DNA of 64,000 nt from Chlorobium sp. GTDB lineage: Bacteria; Bacteroidota; Chlorobiia; Chlorobiales; Chlorobiaceae. The notes beneath the pieces are model-generated. The model was not told the origin of the DNA, ran no database searches, and saw only the letters and a list, made by a program, of their open reading frames with translations. The position numbers were made by a program, and so were the translations under genes. How positions within the stretch are numbered: the first letter of the stretch is position 1; each line of letters starts with the position of its first letter. Below are positions 18,940 to 27,026 of this stretch, one piece after another. The DNA lies in NCBI GenBank assembly GCA_005843825.1, contig SZXX01000033.1, positions 54,034 to 118,033 on the forward strand, given 5' to 3'.

Positions 18940-19422
18940 TTAATGGAAATAGTAGCGAACTCCAATGGCGCCATTCCAGTTGAGATTAACAGAGGGTTTC
19001 ACATCAAGCACAGGAGATATTTCACCAAAAATATCTATAGGAGCTTCAGCGACCAGATAGGTAACTCCAACAGGAACTCGAACACCTATATGAGATTCGT
19101 TATTGATGTTTTTAACCCGTCCGCCAATACCGTAATACCATGGAAGCGAGCCCTTGGAATCCGAAGATAAAGAGGGGCCGTGAATGAGGTAGTCTGCATG
19201 AAACTGAAACGGACTATGGTCTGCAAGCGACCAGGCACAAGCCGCATCAAATGCAGTAGTCTTATCAATCCAGTATTTTACACTCACACCGGAGGGCTCG
19301 CCGACAATGGCGCCAACGCCAAAACCATCCCGGCCATAAGCTTGAGGTATGGCAGCGGTTACAAACAATGACCCTGCAGCTGCAAGAGTTGCGAGTCGGG
19401 TCAGAAAATTCTTTTGGATCAT
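18940..19422 (-). CDS. Small outer-membrane beta-barrel protein
   Basis: This 160-residue protein has a signal peptide (about 1-30, cleavage after AYG), then alternating hydrophobic strands such as 'GFGVGAIVGEPSGVSVKYWI', 'FQFHADYLIHG', 'WYYGIGGRVK' and 'HIGVRVPVGVTYLV', ending 'GAIGVRYYFH' with a terminal aromatic residue as outer-membrane barrels do. It resembles the small BAPKO_0422/DUF3996-type barrels; function is unknown. It is a single gene with its own upstream region. Confidence 0.8.
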   Translation of the reverse strand: MIQKNFLTRLATLAAAGSLFVTAAIPQAYGRDGFGVGAIVGEPSGVSVKYWIDKTTAFDAACAWSLADHSPFQFHADYLIHGPSLSSDSKGSLPWYYGIGGRVKNINNESHIGVRVPVGVTYLVAEAPIDIFGEISPVLDVKPSVNLNWNGAIGVRYYFH

Positions 19423-19909
19423 ATTTTCATCCTGAGGTTATCGGTTGTTGAACTGAATACAGACGCCTGACTGTAAAGAAATAATAAAGTTAATAGTAAA
19501 CAAGAGAGCCTTAACTGTTCCTTAATGAAAGCTTAATTTTTTCGAAAAAAATTTATTCGCAACTTTAAACCCGCAGCCCTCTTGACCGCTCATACCATCT
19601 TTTCTTCCAGTACCATAGCATCGCACATTTTGCGTTTCAATGTGCAAGATTTTCAGACAGGATTCATCATGTTCATTTTCATGCATTAAGCAAGAGGCGC
19701 TATATAGTATTATAGATAAATACGTTATCTGATTTTTTCAATTCTCCATAATTGACCTTCAATAGTTTGTTTTGCTATTTTTTTTTTGGAAAATTTAAGA
19801 TTTCATAAAGGCCCCTTTAAGAAAGTATTGCGTAAAATGATCCCTGTAGATAGTGACTTGTCTGATGTACAGAACAAGTTTTTATGACACTAAACGAAAG
19901 GAGCATAAC
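19423..19909. other. AT-rich divergent intergenic region
   Basis: About 490 nt lie between the divergent barrel gene and the cupredoxin-like gene. It is AT-rich with poly-T/poly-A runs (for example near 19535-19555 and 19770-19800). No frame here looks coding. It must hold promoters for both flanking genes, but none could be assigned with confidence. Confidence 0.5.
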
Positions 19910-20512
19910 ATGATTAAAAACACTATCCGGTTCATCAAAACCGCTGCGTTAATGGCTGGCTTCGGGTTCATCACCACGAATGCATTTTGCAATGGAACAA
20001 TCACCGGCACAATTGATACAAACATGCCTAAGTACAAAGGGAATGCCGTTGTCTATCTTGTAGGCGTCAAAGGGCCTGCTGTGTGCGAGCATAAAACTAT
20101 TGAACAGCAGAGCCTGACTTTTATGCCTAAAGTTACAACTGTACCGGCAGGATGTACCGTTGAATTCAAGAACAACGACAAGATCAACGCAAGCGTTACT
20201 TCATTCAGCCCTGCCAAAAAATTCAACGTGGACAAATTGGAGACGGGGAAGTCCAGGGCACTTACTTTTGACAAGTCTGGTGTAGTTCAGTTGCTCAGCA
20301 AGCCCCATCAGGAGATGACGGGCTGGGTCATCGTTACCAAAAATCAGTATGCAGCTGTGACGGAACATGACGGCAAGTTCACCATCCCGAATGTTCCTGC
20401 CGGCACATACGAAATCAGTGCATGGAGTGAAAAACTCAAGCCACAGGGCAAAACGACCGTCACCGTAGCTGAGGGGAAAACGGCTCCGGTTGTTCTCAAA
20501 ATGGCGATATAA
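19910..20512 (+). CDS. Cupredoxin-like exported protein with degenerate copper site
   Basis: This 200-residue exported protein has a signal peptide (about 1-28), a cupredoxin-like domain (about 30-143) and a short carboxypeptidase-regulatory-like beta domain ('HDGKFTIPNVPAGTYEISAW', about 153-172). It resembles periplasmic plastocyanin/MauL-type proteins. Aligning with the usual 'NND..LHNVHS' and 'KCDVHPxM' blocks, the first His is Ala94 and the Cys is Ser130, while His133 and Met136 remain. A normal type 1 copper site is therefore unlikely. The start at 19910 is chosen because GAAAGGAG lies 6-7 nt upstream and the signal peptide begins there; an upstream in-frame ATG at 19865 lacks both. Confidence 0.82.
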   Translation: MIKNTIRFIKTAALMAGFGFITTNAFCNGTITGTIDTNMPKYKGNAVVYLVGVKGPAVCEHKTIEQQSLTFMPKVTTVPAGCTVEFKNNDKINASVTSFSPAKKFNVDKLETGKSRALTFDKSGVVQLLSKPHQEMTGWVIVTKNQYAAVTEHDGKFTIPNVPAGTYEISAWSEKLKPQGKTTVTVAEGKTAPVVLKMAI

Positions 20513-20536
20513 GAGTATTTGAACACATTCAAAAGC

Positions 20537-20572
20537 CCCCCGATATGAAGCGTAAAAGCTTTATATCGGGGG
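20537..20572. terminator. Stem-loop between convergent genes
   Basis: CCCCCGATAT and ATATCGGGGG form a perfect 10-bp stem with a 16-nt loop, between the ends of convergent genes (20512 and 20587). There is no proper T-tract on the plus side and only TTTT on the minus side, so terminator function is probable but not strong. Confidence 0.5.
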
Positions 20573-20586
20573 ACAGGTAACAGGAA

Positions 20587-21102
20587 TTATGTCGAAGCAT
20601 TCTTTGCCAACGTGTTCAACGTATCATTTTTCTTTGCACTACTGTTCGAACTCCCGAAATAGTAACTGAATATTGATGTTAATATTGATGAAAGAACACC
20701 CAGAATATATAGGATGATTTCTTTTACCGCAGTTCGTCGGCCTTGCTTTTCTTCCAAAGCAGCTTTAGCATATGCAACTTTATGTCTAAGAACGATTGGC
20801 TCATCTTTGAGACCTTCTTCTCCTTTTTGACGAGTAGAATCTATTTTCGATGATTTTACATTTAACTTGTTCACAGTTGCTTGACGAGTAGAGTCTATTC
20901 TAGCCGTTTCGTATTTCTGTTCAGCAGAAGAAACTGCCCTGATTTCATCATTGGGAGGATTCATGATGATAAAAATAAAAAAGCCAAACATGAAAAAGGT
21001 GAGGATAACCGTTACAAAAGCAAGAATTGGTGAAATATTCTTACTGAACCAGCCATCAACTTGATCAGACGCCTGTTTTTGCTTTTCTGGATTATCAGAC
21101 AT
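20587..21102 (-). CDS. Two-helix membrane protein of unknown function
   Basis: This 171-residue protein has a first membrane helix at about 24-50, a charged helical middle region (about 55-120) containing a repeated octapeptide (RIDSTRQ and KIDSTRQ, 18 residues apart), and a second membrane helix at about 126-147 that ends in 'SYYFGSSNSSAKK'. The FGSS-rich tail after a last helix is often seen in small phage-like or holin-like membrane proteins, but I do not recognise a family. A very strong ribosome site (GAGGAGGA) precedes the ATG. It stands alone. Confidence 0.7.
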   Translation of the reverse strand: MSDNPEKQKQASDQVDGWFSKNISPILAFVTVILTFFMFGFFIFIIMNPPNDEIRAVSSAEQKYETARIDSTRQATVNKLNVKSSKIDSTRQKGEEGLKDEPIVLRHKVAYAKAALEEKQGRRTAVKEIILYILGVLSSILTSIFSYYFGSSNSSAKKNDTLNTLAKNAST

Positions 21103-21538
21103 ACAAGTTCCTCCTCTTTAAAGTTGATTTTGCTGAAAACTATGCAGCAGCATAGTGAGTTTAATCCCGCTATTCGTTTCCGACTCCAAATCGTCGACAC
21201 AATTGGAATAGTTTGAATGGCATCCAGGCACTATGAACAAAGGGAGTGCAAGGGCTGCCGGCGTAATAAACCTCCGTTTTAATGTAAAAAAACTTTTTGA
21301 AACCCCAGTTGTATGAAGCTTTCATAAGCCTGACGGAATGAACTGCTTGAGGGACTATGGAAAAGTAGCGGCAAAATAACTTTAGACTATAGCGAATTAA
21401 TATATAAATTATATATGTAGTCACATGAGGATGCGGATTCTGATATGCGATAGTGTTTCGTTGATAATGTGAGTTCACACAGAAGATTCCGCAACCATTT
21501 GAAATGTTGACCTTTACTAAACATAAACAATAACAGCC
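21103..21538. other. Intergenic region, no convincing gene
   Basis: This 436-nt stretch has a minus-strand open frame (21170-21478) with no protein-like features and a possible 27-codon plus-strand peptide at 21231-21314 that lacks a ribosome site. I see no RNA gene. The promoter of the small gene at 21539 must be in its right end, which is AT-rich. Confidence 0.45.
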
Positions 21539-21766
21539 ATGTCAAACATATCAACACAGGAGAATCAGGGAGTCTTAGGCAATCTCGTGGGAGTCATTGG
21601 TAAAGTTGCTTTTTTCCCGATTGAAGCAATTAAATTTGGTGCAGTCACAGCGCTGAACCTTATTACTTATGTTGGAATAACCTCGATCAACCTTGCCAAC
21701 AACGTGTTAAAGGGTGTAAGCTCTGTTTTGGACGGCGTCCAGACAGGTATTGCCTCGAAAAAGTAA
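21539..21766 (+). CDS. Small hydrophobic protein, possibly a chlorosome envelope protein
   Basis: This 75-residue protein starts MSN, has a long mildly hydrophobic, Gly/Val/Ile-rich core (about 12-55) with amphipathic periodicity, and ends in SKK. Size, MSN start, central hydrophobic helix and KK end resemble the CsmB/CsmF group of chlorosome envelope proteins of about 74 residues. I could not verify an alignment, so the family call is tentative. No clear Shine-Dalgarno site is present, but a very strong terminator follows 14 nt after the stop, consistent with a highly expressed single-gene unit. Confidence 0.55.
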   Translation: MSNISTQENQGVLGNLVGVIGKVAFFPIEAIKFGAVTALNLITYVGITSINLANNVLKGVSSVLDGVQTGIASKK

Positions 21767-21780
21767 GCTTCCGTTTTTTA

Positions 21781-21820
21781 AAAAAAAGCACCTTATACCT
21801 GTTGTATAAGGTGCTTTTTT
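21781..21820 (+). terminator. Strong intrinsic terminator
   Basis: AAAAAAGCACCTTATAC pairs perfectly with GTATAAGGTGCTTTTTT around a 5-nt loop CTGTT. It lies just after the small chlorosome-like gene and can act on both strands. Confidence 0.88.
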
Positions 21821-21873
21821 ACTGCCTTGATGGGGAATATTGGCTTGACAACAACTATCGGCTTGTATGAAAA

Positions 21874-22332
21874 ATGGATACTGATCACAAAGAGTTTTTA
21901 GCTGCTGCGCATCTTAAGTTCTCAAAATTCAAGGAGCTTAGCGAACAATCGGGGCCTGATGTTGCTTGGGAAAAAATGCTTGAAGGGTTTCCCGAGCAGC
22001 AGCAGCATCGAATGAGCCCGTTTATTGCCAATGCAACCCTGGCTGAGGGATTTACCAAAGCCATTCCTTTTTTTAAGAGTGCCGGCATGGAGATGGAGGT
22101 TGTGGACATTTCAAACAACCACATGGATGCCGCGCTGGAAATACAGAAGGTTTGTCCTTACCTGGAGATCTGCAAAGAACATGGTTTTGACACTCCATGC
22201 CATGTTATCTGTGAAATGGACGTGGAGGCTACCCATAGGGCTTTTCCTGAAATGAAAGGTGAAATCTTAAGCCGCCAAGCTTTTGGAAGTTGCGTCTGCC
22301 TCTTTAAATATGAGCGGAAAGCGAAGTGCTAG
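21874..22332 (+). CDS. Conserved Cys-rich protein, ATC hydrolase-like (tentative)
   Basis: This 152-residue cytoplasmic protein has no signal or membrane helix. The C-terminal half is cysteine-rich: 'CPYLEICKEHGFDTPCHVIC' at about 93-112, then 'ATHRAF' and a final 'GSCVCLFKY'. This resembles the L-2-amino-thiazoline-4-carboxylate hydrolase-like family (PF14196), known mostly from uncharacterised proteins, but I am not sure. It has no evident ribosome site. It converges on the ABC transporter operon, ending 28 nt from the ATPase gene end. Confidence 0.5.
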   Translation: MDTDHKEFLAAAHLKFSKFKELSEQSGPDVAWEKMLEGFPEQQQHRMSPFIANATLAEGFTKAIPFFKSAGMEMEVVDISNNHMDAALEIQKVCPYLEICKEHGFDTPCHVICEMDVEATHRAFPEMKGEILSRQAFGSCVCLFKYERKAKC

Positions 22333-22360
22333 AATTTATATTTCGTGCAGAGGGTTGACT

Positions 22361-23452
22361 CTACTCTTGTTTCAAAATCAGAGTCAATCTGTTTTTATTG
22401 TTCAACCGCTGGTAATCAATACTCTGGGTCACGTTCTGGATGATGCTCAATTTCAATCCATCCGGCAGCAGATTACTGTCAAGCATGTTCTTGGGCTCCC
22501 CTGTGCTTTCAAAGACAACTTCAAGACTCTCCTTTTTTTCTGAATAGGCAAGATTGATATCGAGAAGCACCGTGGAAAGGATTGGATTGAACAGCTGAAG
22601 CATAACTTGAACAAGCGAAATCAGATTCTGTCTTGTCTTGACCGGCAGAATCTGTTTTTCACAAAATGTTTCGATTTCAGCATTCAGGGCATACAGATCA
22701 TAATCGGGAGATGCGATATGATAGGTAAAGCTTCTTATCCTGTTTATGAATGTTCTGGTTTTTTCCTTTTGCGGATTATCAAAAATCTGCGCTGGAGTAC
22801 CTTCTTCGTAGATAACTCCCTCATCCATATAGAGCACCCGATTTGAAACGTCCCGTGCAAAATCCATTTCATGGGTAACAATCAAGAGGGTCATCCCCTC
22901 TTTGGCAAGGCGACGGATAACGGAGAGAACCTCACTGACCATTGTGGGATCGAGAGCCGAGGTAGGTTCATCAACAAGAATAATTTTCGGTTCCATAGCC
23001 ATGCATCGGGCAATGGCAACCCGCTGCTTCTGCCCGCCGGAAAGTTCATCGGGATAGCTCCCGGCCTTCTCGGCAAGACCCACCAGTTTAAGCAGCTCCA
23101 TAGCCCTGTGCTCGGCATCCTGCTTACTCTTCTCCAGAAGTTTAATCGGCCCGAGCGTCAAATTATCCATCACCGAGAGATGAGAAAAGAGATTGAACGA
23201 TTGGAAAACCATGTTCATCTTCTGCCGGATTTTGGGAACATCGGCTTTTGGATCCAGGATGTCAACGCCATCAATACGGATTGAACCTCCTGTGGGACGA
23301 TCAAGCAGATTGATACAACGCAGAAAAGTGCTTTTACCTGTTCCGGATGGACCGATAATTGAGATAACTTCTCCAGCCTTTATGTCAACGCTGACCTCTT
23401 TCAGTACTTCCAGATTCCCGAAACTCTTGGAAAGATGCTCTATCTTTATCAT
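22361..23452 (-). CDS. Polar amino-acid ABC transporter ATPase with extra C-terminal domain
   Basis: Residues 1-240 are a complete polar amino-acid importer ATPase: Walker A 'GPSGTGKST' (about 34-42), Q-loop '[14 protein letters not shown]', signature '[14 protein letters not shown]', Walker B '[12 protein letters not shown]' and switch His in '[14 protein letters not shown]'. It would energise import through the adjacent permease. Such subunits normally stop near 240-250 residues. This one has about 120 more, ending '[19 protein letters not shown]' and 'NRLTLIL', which resembles the C-terminal half of a GHKL/anti-sigma-type ATPase fold without its catalytic boxes. Its ATG overlaps the permease stop by 4 nt. 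It is the last of three genes. Confidence 0.92.
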   Translation of the reverse strand: MIKIEHLSKSFGNLEVLKEVSVDIKAGEVISIIGPSGTGKSTFLRCINLLDRPTGGSIRIDGVDILDPKADVPKIRQKMNMVFQSFNLFSHLSVMDNLTLGPIKLLEKSKQDAEHRAMELLKLVGLAEKAGSYPDELSGGQKQRVAIARCMAMEPKIILVDEPTSALDPTMVSEVLSVIRRLAKEGMTLLIVTHEMDFARDVSNRVLYMDEGVIYEEGTPAQIFDNPQKEKTRTFINRIRSFTYHIASPDYDLYALNAEIETFCEKQILPVKTRQNLISLVQVMLQLFNPILSTVLLDINLAYSEKKESLEVVFESTGEPKNMLDSNLLPDGLKLSIIQNVTQSIDYQRLNNKNRLTLILKQE

Positions 23453-24234
23453 GCGTTTGCAATCTGTTTTCTTCTGAGTTTGGGGTTAGCCAGGCGTTCT
23501 GCATACTCCATTACCAACATAAGAGACCATGAAATCAGGTAATAAAACACGGCAACCATAATGAGGGGAAAGAATGCATCAAAGGTGCGGCTGCGAATGA
23601 TGTCACTCGCTTTGGTCAAATCCTGTACTGCGATGTAGCCGACAATGGAGGTCATTTTAACCAGCGAAATAAATTCACCCTTATAGACCGGTAATATTCG
23701 CTGGACTGTTTGAGGCAGAATAATAAACAGAAAAGTGTTGACTCTGGAAAAGCCCATGGCTATACCGGCTTCAGACTGTCCTTTGTCTATGCTTTCTATG
23801 CCTGAACGGTATATTTCGGCCACATAAGCGGCAAAATTCATCCCGAAAGCAATAACAGAAACAATAACAGGATCGATATTTACCGAAGCAAAGACGACAT
23901 AGAATATCAGCATTAAAAAAACCAGGACAGGAGTTCCCCGTAAAATCGAGATATAGGTTTTTGCCAGCACCTTAAGTATCTCGTTGCTAGACATTCTCAT
24001 GAAACAGACAATCGCCCCGAGGAAGGTGCCAAGGATTGTGGAGAGTACCGAGATAATCACCGTAGTTTTAAGGCCCTCGAAAATAAGCAGATAACGATTT
24101 TCCTGAACGAGATTATTCTGAAAGCTGTTTGCTATCCCTTCAAAATTTCCACTTTTGCTGCAACCGGCACAAGCTGCTGAAAGCAATAACGCTGACAACG
24201 CGAATAGCGCCATCTTTTTCATCTTTACGATCAT
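23449..24234 (-). CDS. Polar amino-acid ABC transporter permease with N-terminal lipobox
   Basis: This 261-residue membrane protein carries five or so helices and the permease signature 'GMNFAAYVAEIYRSGIESIDKGQSEAGIAMGFSRVNTFLFIILPQ' (EAA loop, quoted key part AGIAMG). Unusually, it begins with a lipoprotein-like signal (MIVKMKKMALF..., lipobox AACAG-Cys25) and about 20 soluble residues ('NFEGIANSFQNNL...') before the first transport helix. This front end looks like the remains of a binding-protein/permease fusion. It is 12 nt downstream of the binding-protein gene and overlaps the ATPase gene by 4 nt. Confidence 0.9.
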   Translation of the reverse strand: MIVKMKKMALFALSALLLSAACAGCSKSGNFEGIANSFQNNLVQENRYLLIFEGLKTTVIISVLSTILGTFLGAIVCFMRMSSNEILKVLAKTYISILRGTPVLVFLMLIFYVVFASVNIDPVIVSVIAFGMNFAAYVAEIYRSGIESIDKGQSEAGIAMGFSRVNTFLFIILPQTVQRILPVYKGEFISLVKMTSIVGYIAVQDLTKASDIIRSRTFDAFFPLIMVAVFYYLISWSLMLVMEYAERLANPKLRRKQIANA

Positions 24235-24246
24235 AGAAGAACTTTT

Positions 24247-25029
24247 TTACTCATTGATGACCGCAGCGATACCGCCAACGTAATAAGGATCGGAAAAGAG
24301 GACTTTTTTGGCACGCTCATCAGTAATAGTGATGCATGCTGCTATCATATCAACTTTACCGGAAATCAGGGCAGGAATCATTGCTCCAAACTCCATATTG
24401 ACGATCTCAAGTTTCATATCAAGCTTTTTAGCGATATAGCGCGCAAGTTCAATATCAAACCCAACGATACCACCAGAGCCATCTACAAAAGAAAATGGTT
24501 CTGTTACACTTGATGTACCTAGTCTCAAAACGCCTTTCCTGCCGGTTAACGGAATAGCCGGCATCGGAGCAGGGTTTCCGGTTTTGGGAAACCAGCGTCG
24601 CATCATGTCATCATAACCGCCATTTTTTTTAAGCTCGCTGACAACAAGGTCAATATTTCTTTTCAGCTCACGATTATCGGGCTGAACTGCAAACCCGTAA
24701 TTATCCGTTGTTATCATCTCTGGAAGCACTAGGAGGCCACTGTTTTTTGCTGCAATATTCTTCAGAATCGGCTCATCATAAGCCGCTGCATCGGCCTTCC
24801 CTGATTTAACCGCCAATGCCGCATCCATGACGCTGTTGAAATATTTGAATTTTGCATTGGGTAATTTTGAAAGTACCAGCTTGTCTGCAACGGTTCCTGT
24901 GGGGACCGCAATCTCTTTGCCATCAAGTTGTTGAAGCTTTGTAATTTTTTCTCTTTTGCTGCAGCCCGAGAGCATAACAAATGAAGAAAAAACAACTACC
25001 AGGAGCAGCCTGAAAAATTTACCTGTCAT
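24247..25029 (-). CDS. Polar amino-acid binding lipoprotein with circularly permuted domain order
   Basis: This 260-residue lipoprotein (lipobox LSG-Cys23) belongs to the family 3 solute-binding proteins, but the parts are in unusual order. Residues about 35-150 match the normal second lobe and C-terminal return segment: 'LDGKEIAVPTGTVADK', 'ALAVKSGKADAAAYDEP', 'YGFAVQPDN', 'KNGGYDDMMRRWF'. Then a Pro-rich linker (151-166) leads to what is normally the N-terminal lobe: 'VLRLGTSSVTEPFSFVDG', 'GFDIELARYIAKKL', 'MIPALISGKVDMI', 'FSDPYY', ending at residue 260. Each segment occurs once, so this is a circular permutation rather than a truncated tandem. It is the first gene of the transporter operon. 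Confidence 0.9.
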   Translation of the reverse strand: MTGKFFRLLLVVVFSSFVMLSGCSKREKITKLQQLDGKEIAVPTGTVADKLVLSKLPNAKFKYFNSVMDAALAVKSGKADAAAYDEPILKNIAAKNSGLLVLPEMITTDNYGFAVQPDNRELKRNIDLVVSELKKNGGYDDMMRRWFPKTGNPAPMPAIPLTGRKGVLRLGTSSVTEPFSFVDGSGGIVGFDIELARYIAKKLDMKLEIVNMEFGAMIPALISGKVDMIAACITITDERAKKVLFSDPYYVGGIAAVINE

Positions 25030-25426
25030 GAAAGTTCTTATTATTGGTTAAACAGAAATTCCGTCGGAAAATATAAACAAACGGATTATACCCTTTACAT
25101 GCCGTCATCATAAATCGGCAAGGGCTCAATAAGGGCAATGAGTGTGATTTTAAGAGGAATTGTGCCTTTTTTTAATCGGCCTGGTAGACGGCATCCGTAT
25201 ATGAACCAATAGTTACAACATCAGAGGATGTTGAGCTGGAAACAACCACCTCCCTGCTGCTCTTTTTGAAAGCAGTTTTACCAATGTAACTATATTTCAG
25301 ATTATCTTTTATCACTCATAGAGTTCATCAATCGGAACTGGTGTTGCCGGGTGGTGATCCCCATCTCAGCCCTGCCTACTGCCAACTGCTTCACCAGGAT
25401 GTCCGTCATGAGGGAAAGCAGACCGT
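25030..25426. other. Intergenic region with one possible small reading frame
   Basis: Nearly 400 nt separate the ABC operon from the endonuclease gene. A minus-strand frame at 25172-25315 could encode 47 residues from a GTG (ending 'GSYTDAVYQAD'), with protein-like composition, but it has no visible ribosome site and may be the tail of a decayed gene. The rest shows nothing recognisable. Confidence 0.35.
25172..25315 (-). CDS. Possible small ORF or gene remnant
   Basis: A 47-codon frame from GTG at 25315, product 'VIKDNLKYSYIGKTAFKK...' ending YQAD. It has no recognised domain. An in-frame stop lies directly upstream, so it is either a short peptide or the 3' remnant of a lost gene. Confidence 0.2.
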   Translation of the reverse strand: MIKDNLKYSYIGKTAFKKSSREVVVSSSTSSDVVTIGSYTDAVYQAD

Positions 25427-26233
25427 TCATAGTCCCGGCCAATCTACCAGTTTAGGGGCTGAGTTCTTTTCTGTCAATAAATCCGGCGGAAGTGCAGGGA
25501 AAAAAGTAACGCCGGTTTCTTTGGTAATATCCGATATCGGCACAGCGTATTTAGGTAAATCACTTGACGAAACAGCTGCATTCGGAATTTTAAAGCCGAT
25601 AAACTTCCTCGATTTCCTGTCCACGATCACCTTCCACATTGCCATTGGAACGCCAATACTATCCCTCCCGATTTTTCGGTGTGTAGAGCCATATACTGTA
25701 CCGGTAATTACGTAGAGGTCTTTTCCCTTCCTGACCCAGTTCCGCACAACGGTCTCAAGTTTCTTCCACATCCCTCGATTGAGGTTTGGATTTTGCGGAA
25801 CCATATTACTCAACAAAAAACACTCTGACATAATTTTTGCTGATTGCGTGTTATCGTCAGCCGGATCAAGGTGACCTCTGTCGTAGGTCTTATTGTAGTC
25901 GCTCAAATTTGCACGCACTGAATCGGCCAATTCAGGATCAGGCCGAAAATCATCCTTTCGCTTTGCAGGACCGCTTATTGCGTTTTTGGTGAGATGCTCA
26001 CAAACATATTCAGCGGTTTTTGTCCTGTAAAGGTAATGCACTGCATACGTAGTCCTGAGCAGGTACTGATCATTATTGGTTACCGAACTGACTGGCGCAC
26101 CCCAGCAAACAAGTTGCGAAGCTTTATCGTCAATCGGGTTCGCATAAACACAGACCGCGTCCAACGACTGTAAAGAGAGGATAAGACACAGCGACATTGC
26201 GATTGTGCTGATTTTCGCCGTAGTTTTTTTCAT
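25427..26233 (-). CDS. Secreted DNA/RNA non-specific endonuclease
   Basis: This 268-residue exported nuclease has a signal peptide (about 1-32) and the NUC/NucA beta-beta-alpha metal site: 'YDRGHLDPADDN' with catalytic His, 'LLSNMVPQNPNLNRGMWKKLE' with the metal-ligand Asn and the conserved Arg and Glu. Such enzymes cut DNA and RNA outside the cytoplasm for nutrition or defence. The ATG at 26233 is preferred over one at 26260 because AAGGAAGAG lies just upstream and the signal peptide then starts MKKTT. It is a single gene. Confidence 0.93.
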   Translation of the reverse strand: MKKTTAKISTIAMSLCLILSLQSLDAVCVYANPIDDKASQLVCWGAPVSSVTNNDQYLLRTTYAVHYLYRTKTAEYVCEHLTKNAISGPAKRKDDFRPDPELADSVRANLSDYNKTYDRGHLDPADDNTQSAKIMSECFLLSNMVPQNPNLNRGMWKKLETVVRNWVRKGKDLYVITGTVYGSTHRKIGRDSIGVPMAMWKVIVDRKSRKFIGFKIPNAAVSSSDLPKYAVPISDITKETGVTFFPALPPDLLTEKNSAPKLVDWPGL

Positions 26234-26555
26234 GAGTCTCTTCCTTTTCTGAATGTTCATGAGATATTTTCAGAAACCACATTGCCATCCATCAGCAGCT
26301 GCTCAAAATAATTCTGTCACAAGCTATCAATCAGCATGAATTGATAGCGGAATGAAGCGTTACGGAACAACGAAATGGCTGAGTTGTAAATGTGAATTAT
26401 CTACTATAAAAATTCGTGGGTATCGAAAGGACTACCGGACAATGCTCTTTTGTTTGAGAAAAAGCATCGATGATACATGAAAATATGTTGTTTGGATAAT
26501 TAATCCAACGTCCTTGCCGGTTAAAATGATGAGTAGTCGCTGAGTTGCTGCAACA
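26234..26555. other. Upstream region of the endonuclease gene
   Basis: About 320 nt without a gene, between the endonuclease start and the end of the HU gene (both minus strand). It presumably contains the endonuclease promoter. No hairpin with a T-tract or coding frame stood out. Confidence 0.4.
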
Positions 26556-26864
26556 CTATTCCACGCCTGTTTTCAGGCTGTCACTGACGGCATGCTTGAA
26601 CTCCTTTGAAATCTTGAATGCCGGAACGTTTTTAGCACCCACTGTCACTTTTTCTCCTGTTCTCGGATTTCGTGCATCGCGCAAATTCTTGTGCCTGATA
26701 TTGAACGAACCAAAGCCTCTGATCTCAATTCTTTTTCCTGCTTTGAGCGAATCAATAACACTTTCAAAAAAAGCATCCACAACAGATTCTGTTTCGTACT
26801 TCGTCAGGCCGGTTTTCCCTGAAATAGAGTTCACCAGATCAGCTTTTGTTGTTGTTGTTCCCAT
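26556..26864 (-). CDS. HU/IHF-family DNA-binding protein
   Basis: This 102-residue protein has the HU fold: 'TKADLVNSISGKTGLTKYETESVVDAFFESVIDSLKAGKRIEIRGFGSF' type N-terminus (key GFGSF at about 49-53) and the DNA-binding arm 'RDARNPRTGEKVTVGAKNVPAFKISKEFK'. The RNPRTGE and PAFK elements are diagnostic. It bends and compacts DNA. It is somewhat longer than the usual 90 residues at both ends. It is a single gene with weak ribosome site. Confidence 0.95.
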   Translation of the reverse strand: MGTTTTKADLVNSISGKTGLTKYETESVVDAFFESVIDSLKAGKRIEIRGFGSFNIRHKNLRDARNPRTGEKVTVGAKNVPAFKISKEFKHAVSDSLKTGVE

Positions 26865-27026
26865 GGTGATATGTAATTAGCCGTTACAAGTAAATGACGT
26901 TTCTGCAATACCTATAACTGTTAAACGTTTTACTACAGTAAGAGTTCCCTGGAGAATAGTAAAACAGGCACTGGGCAGGACTCAGAACCGATTTCTTCAG
27001 TCCAAAGAAACTGCCAACTTCTTCCT

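Noticed and set aside
21170..21478. Minus-strand 102-codon frame
   Set aside because: No ribosome site, no recognisable domain and low-complexity aromatic-rich sequence; likely chance.
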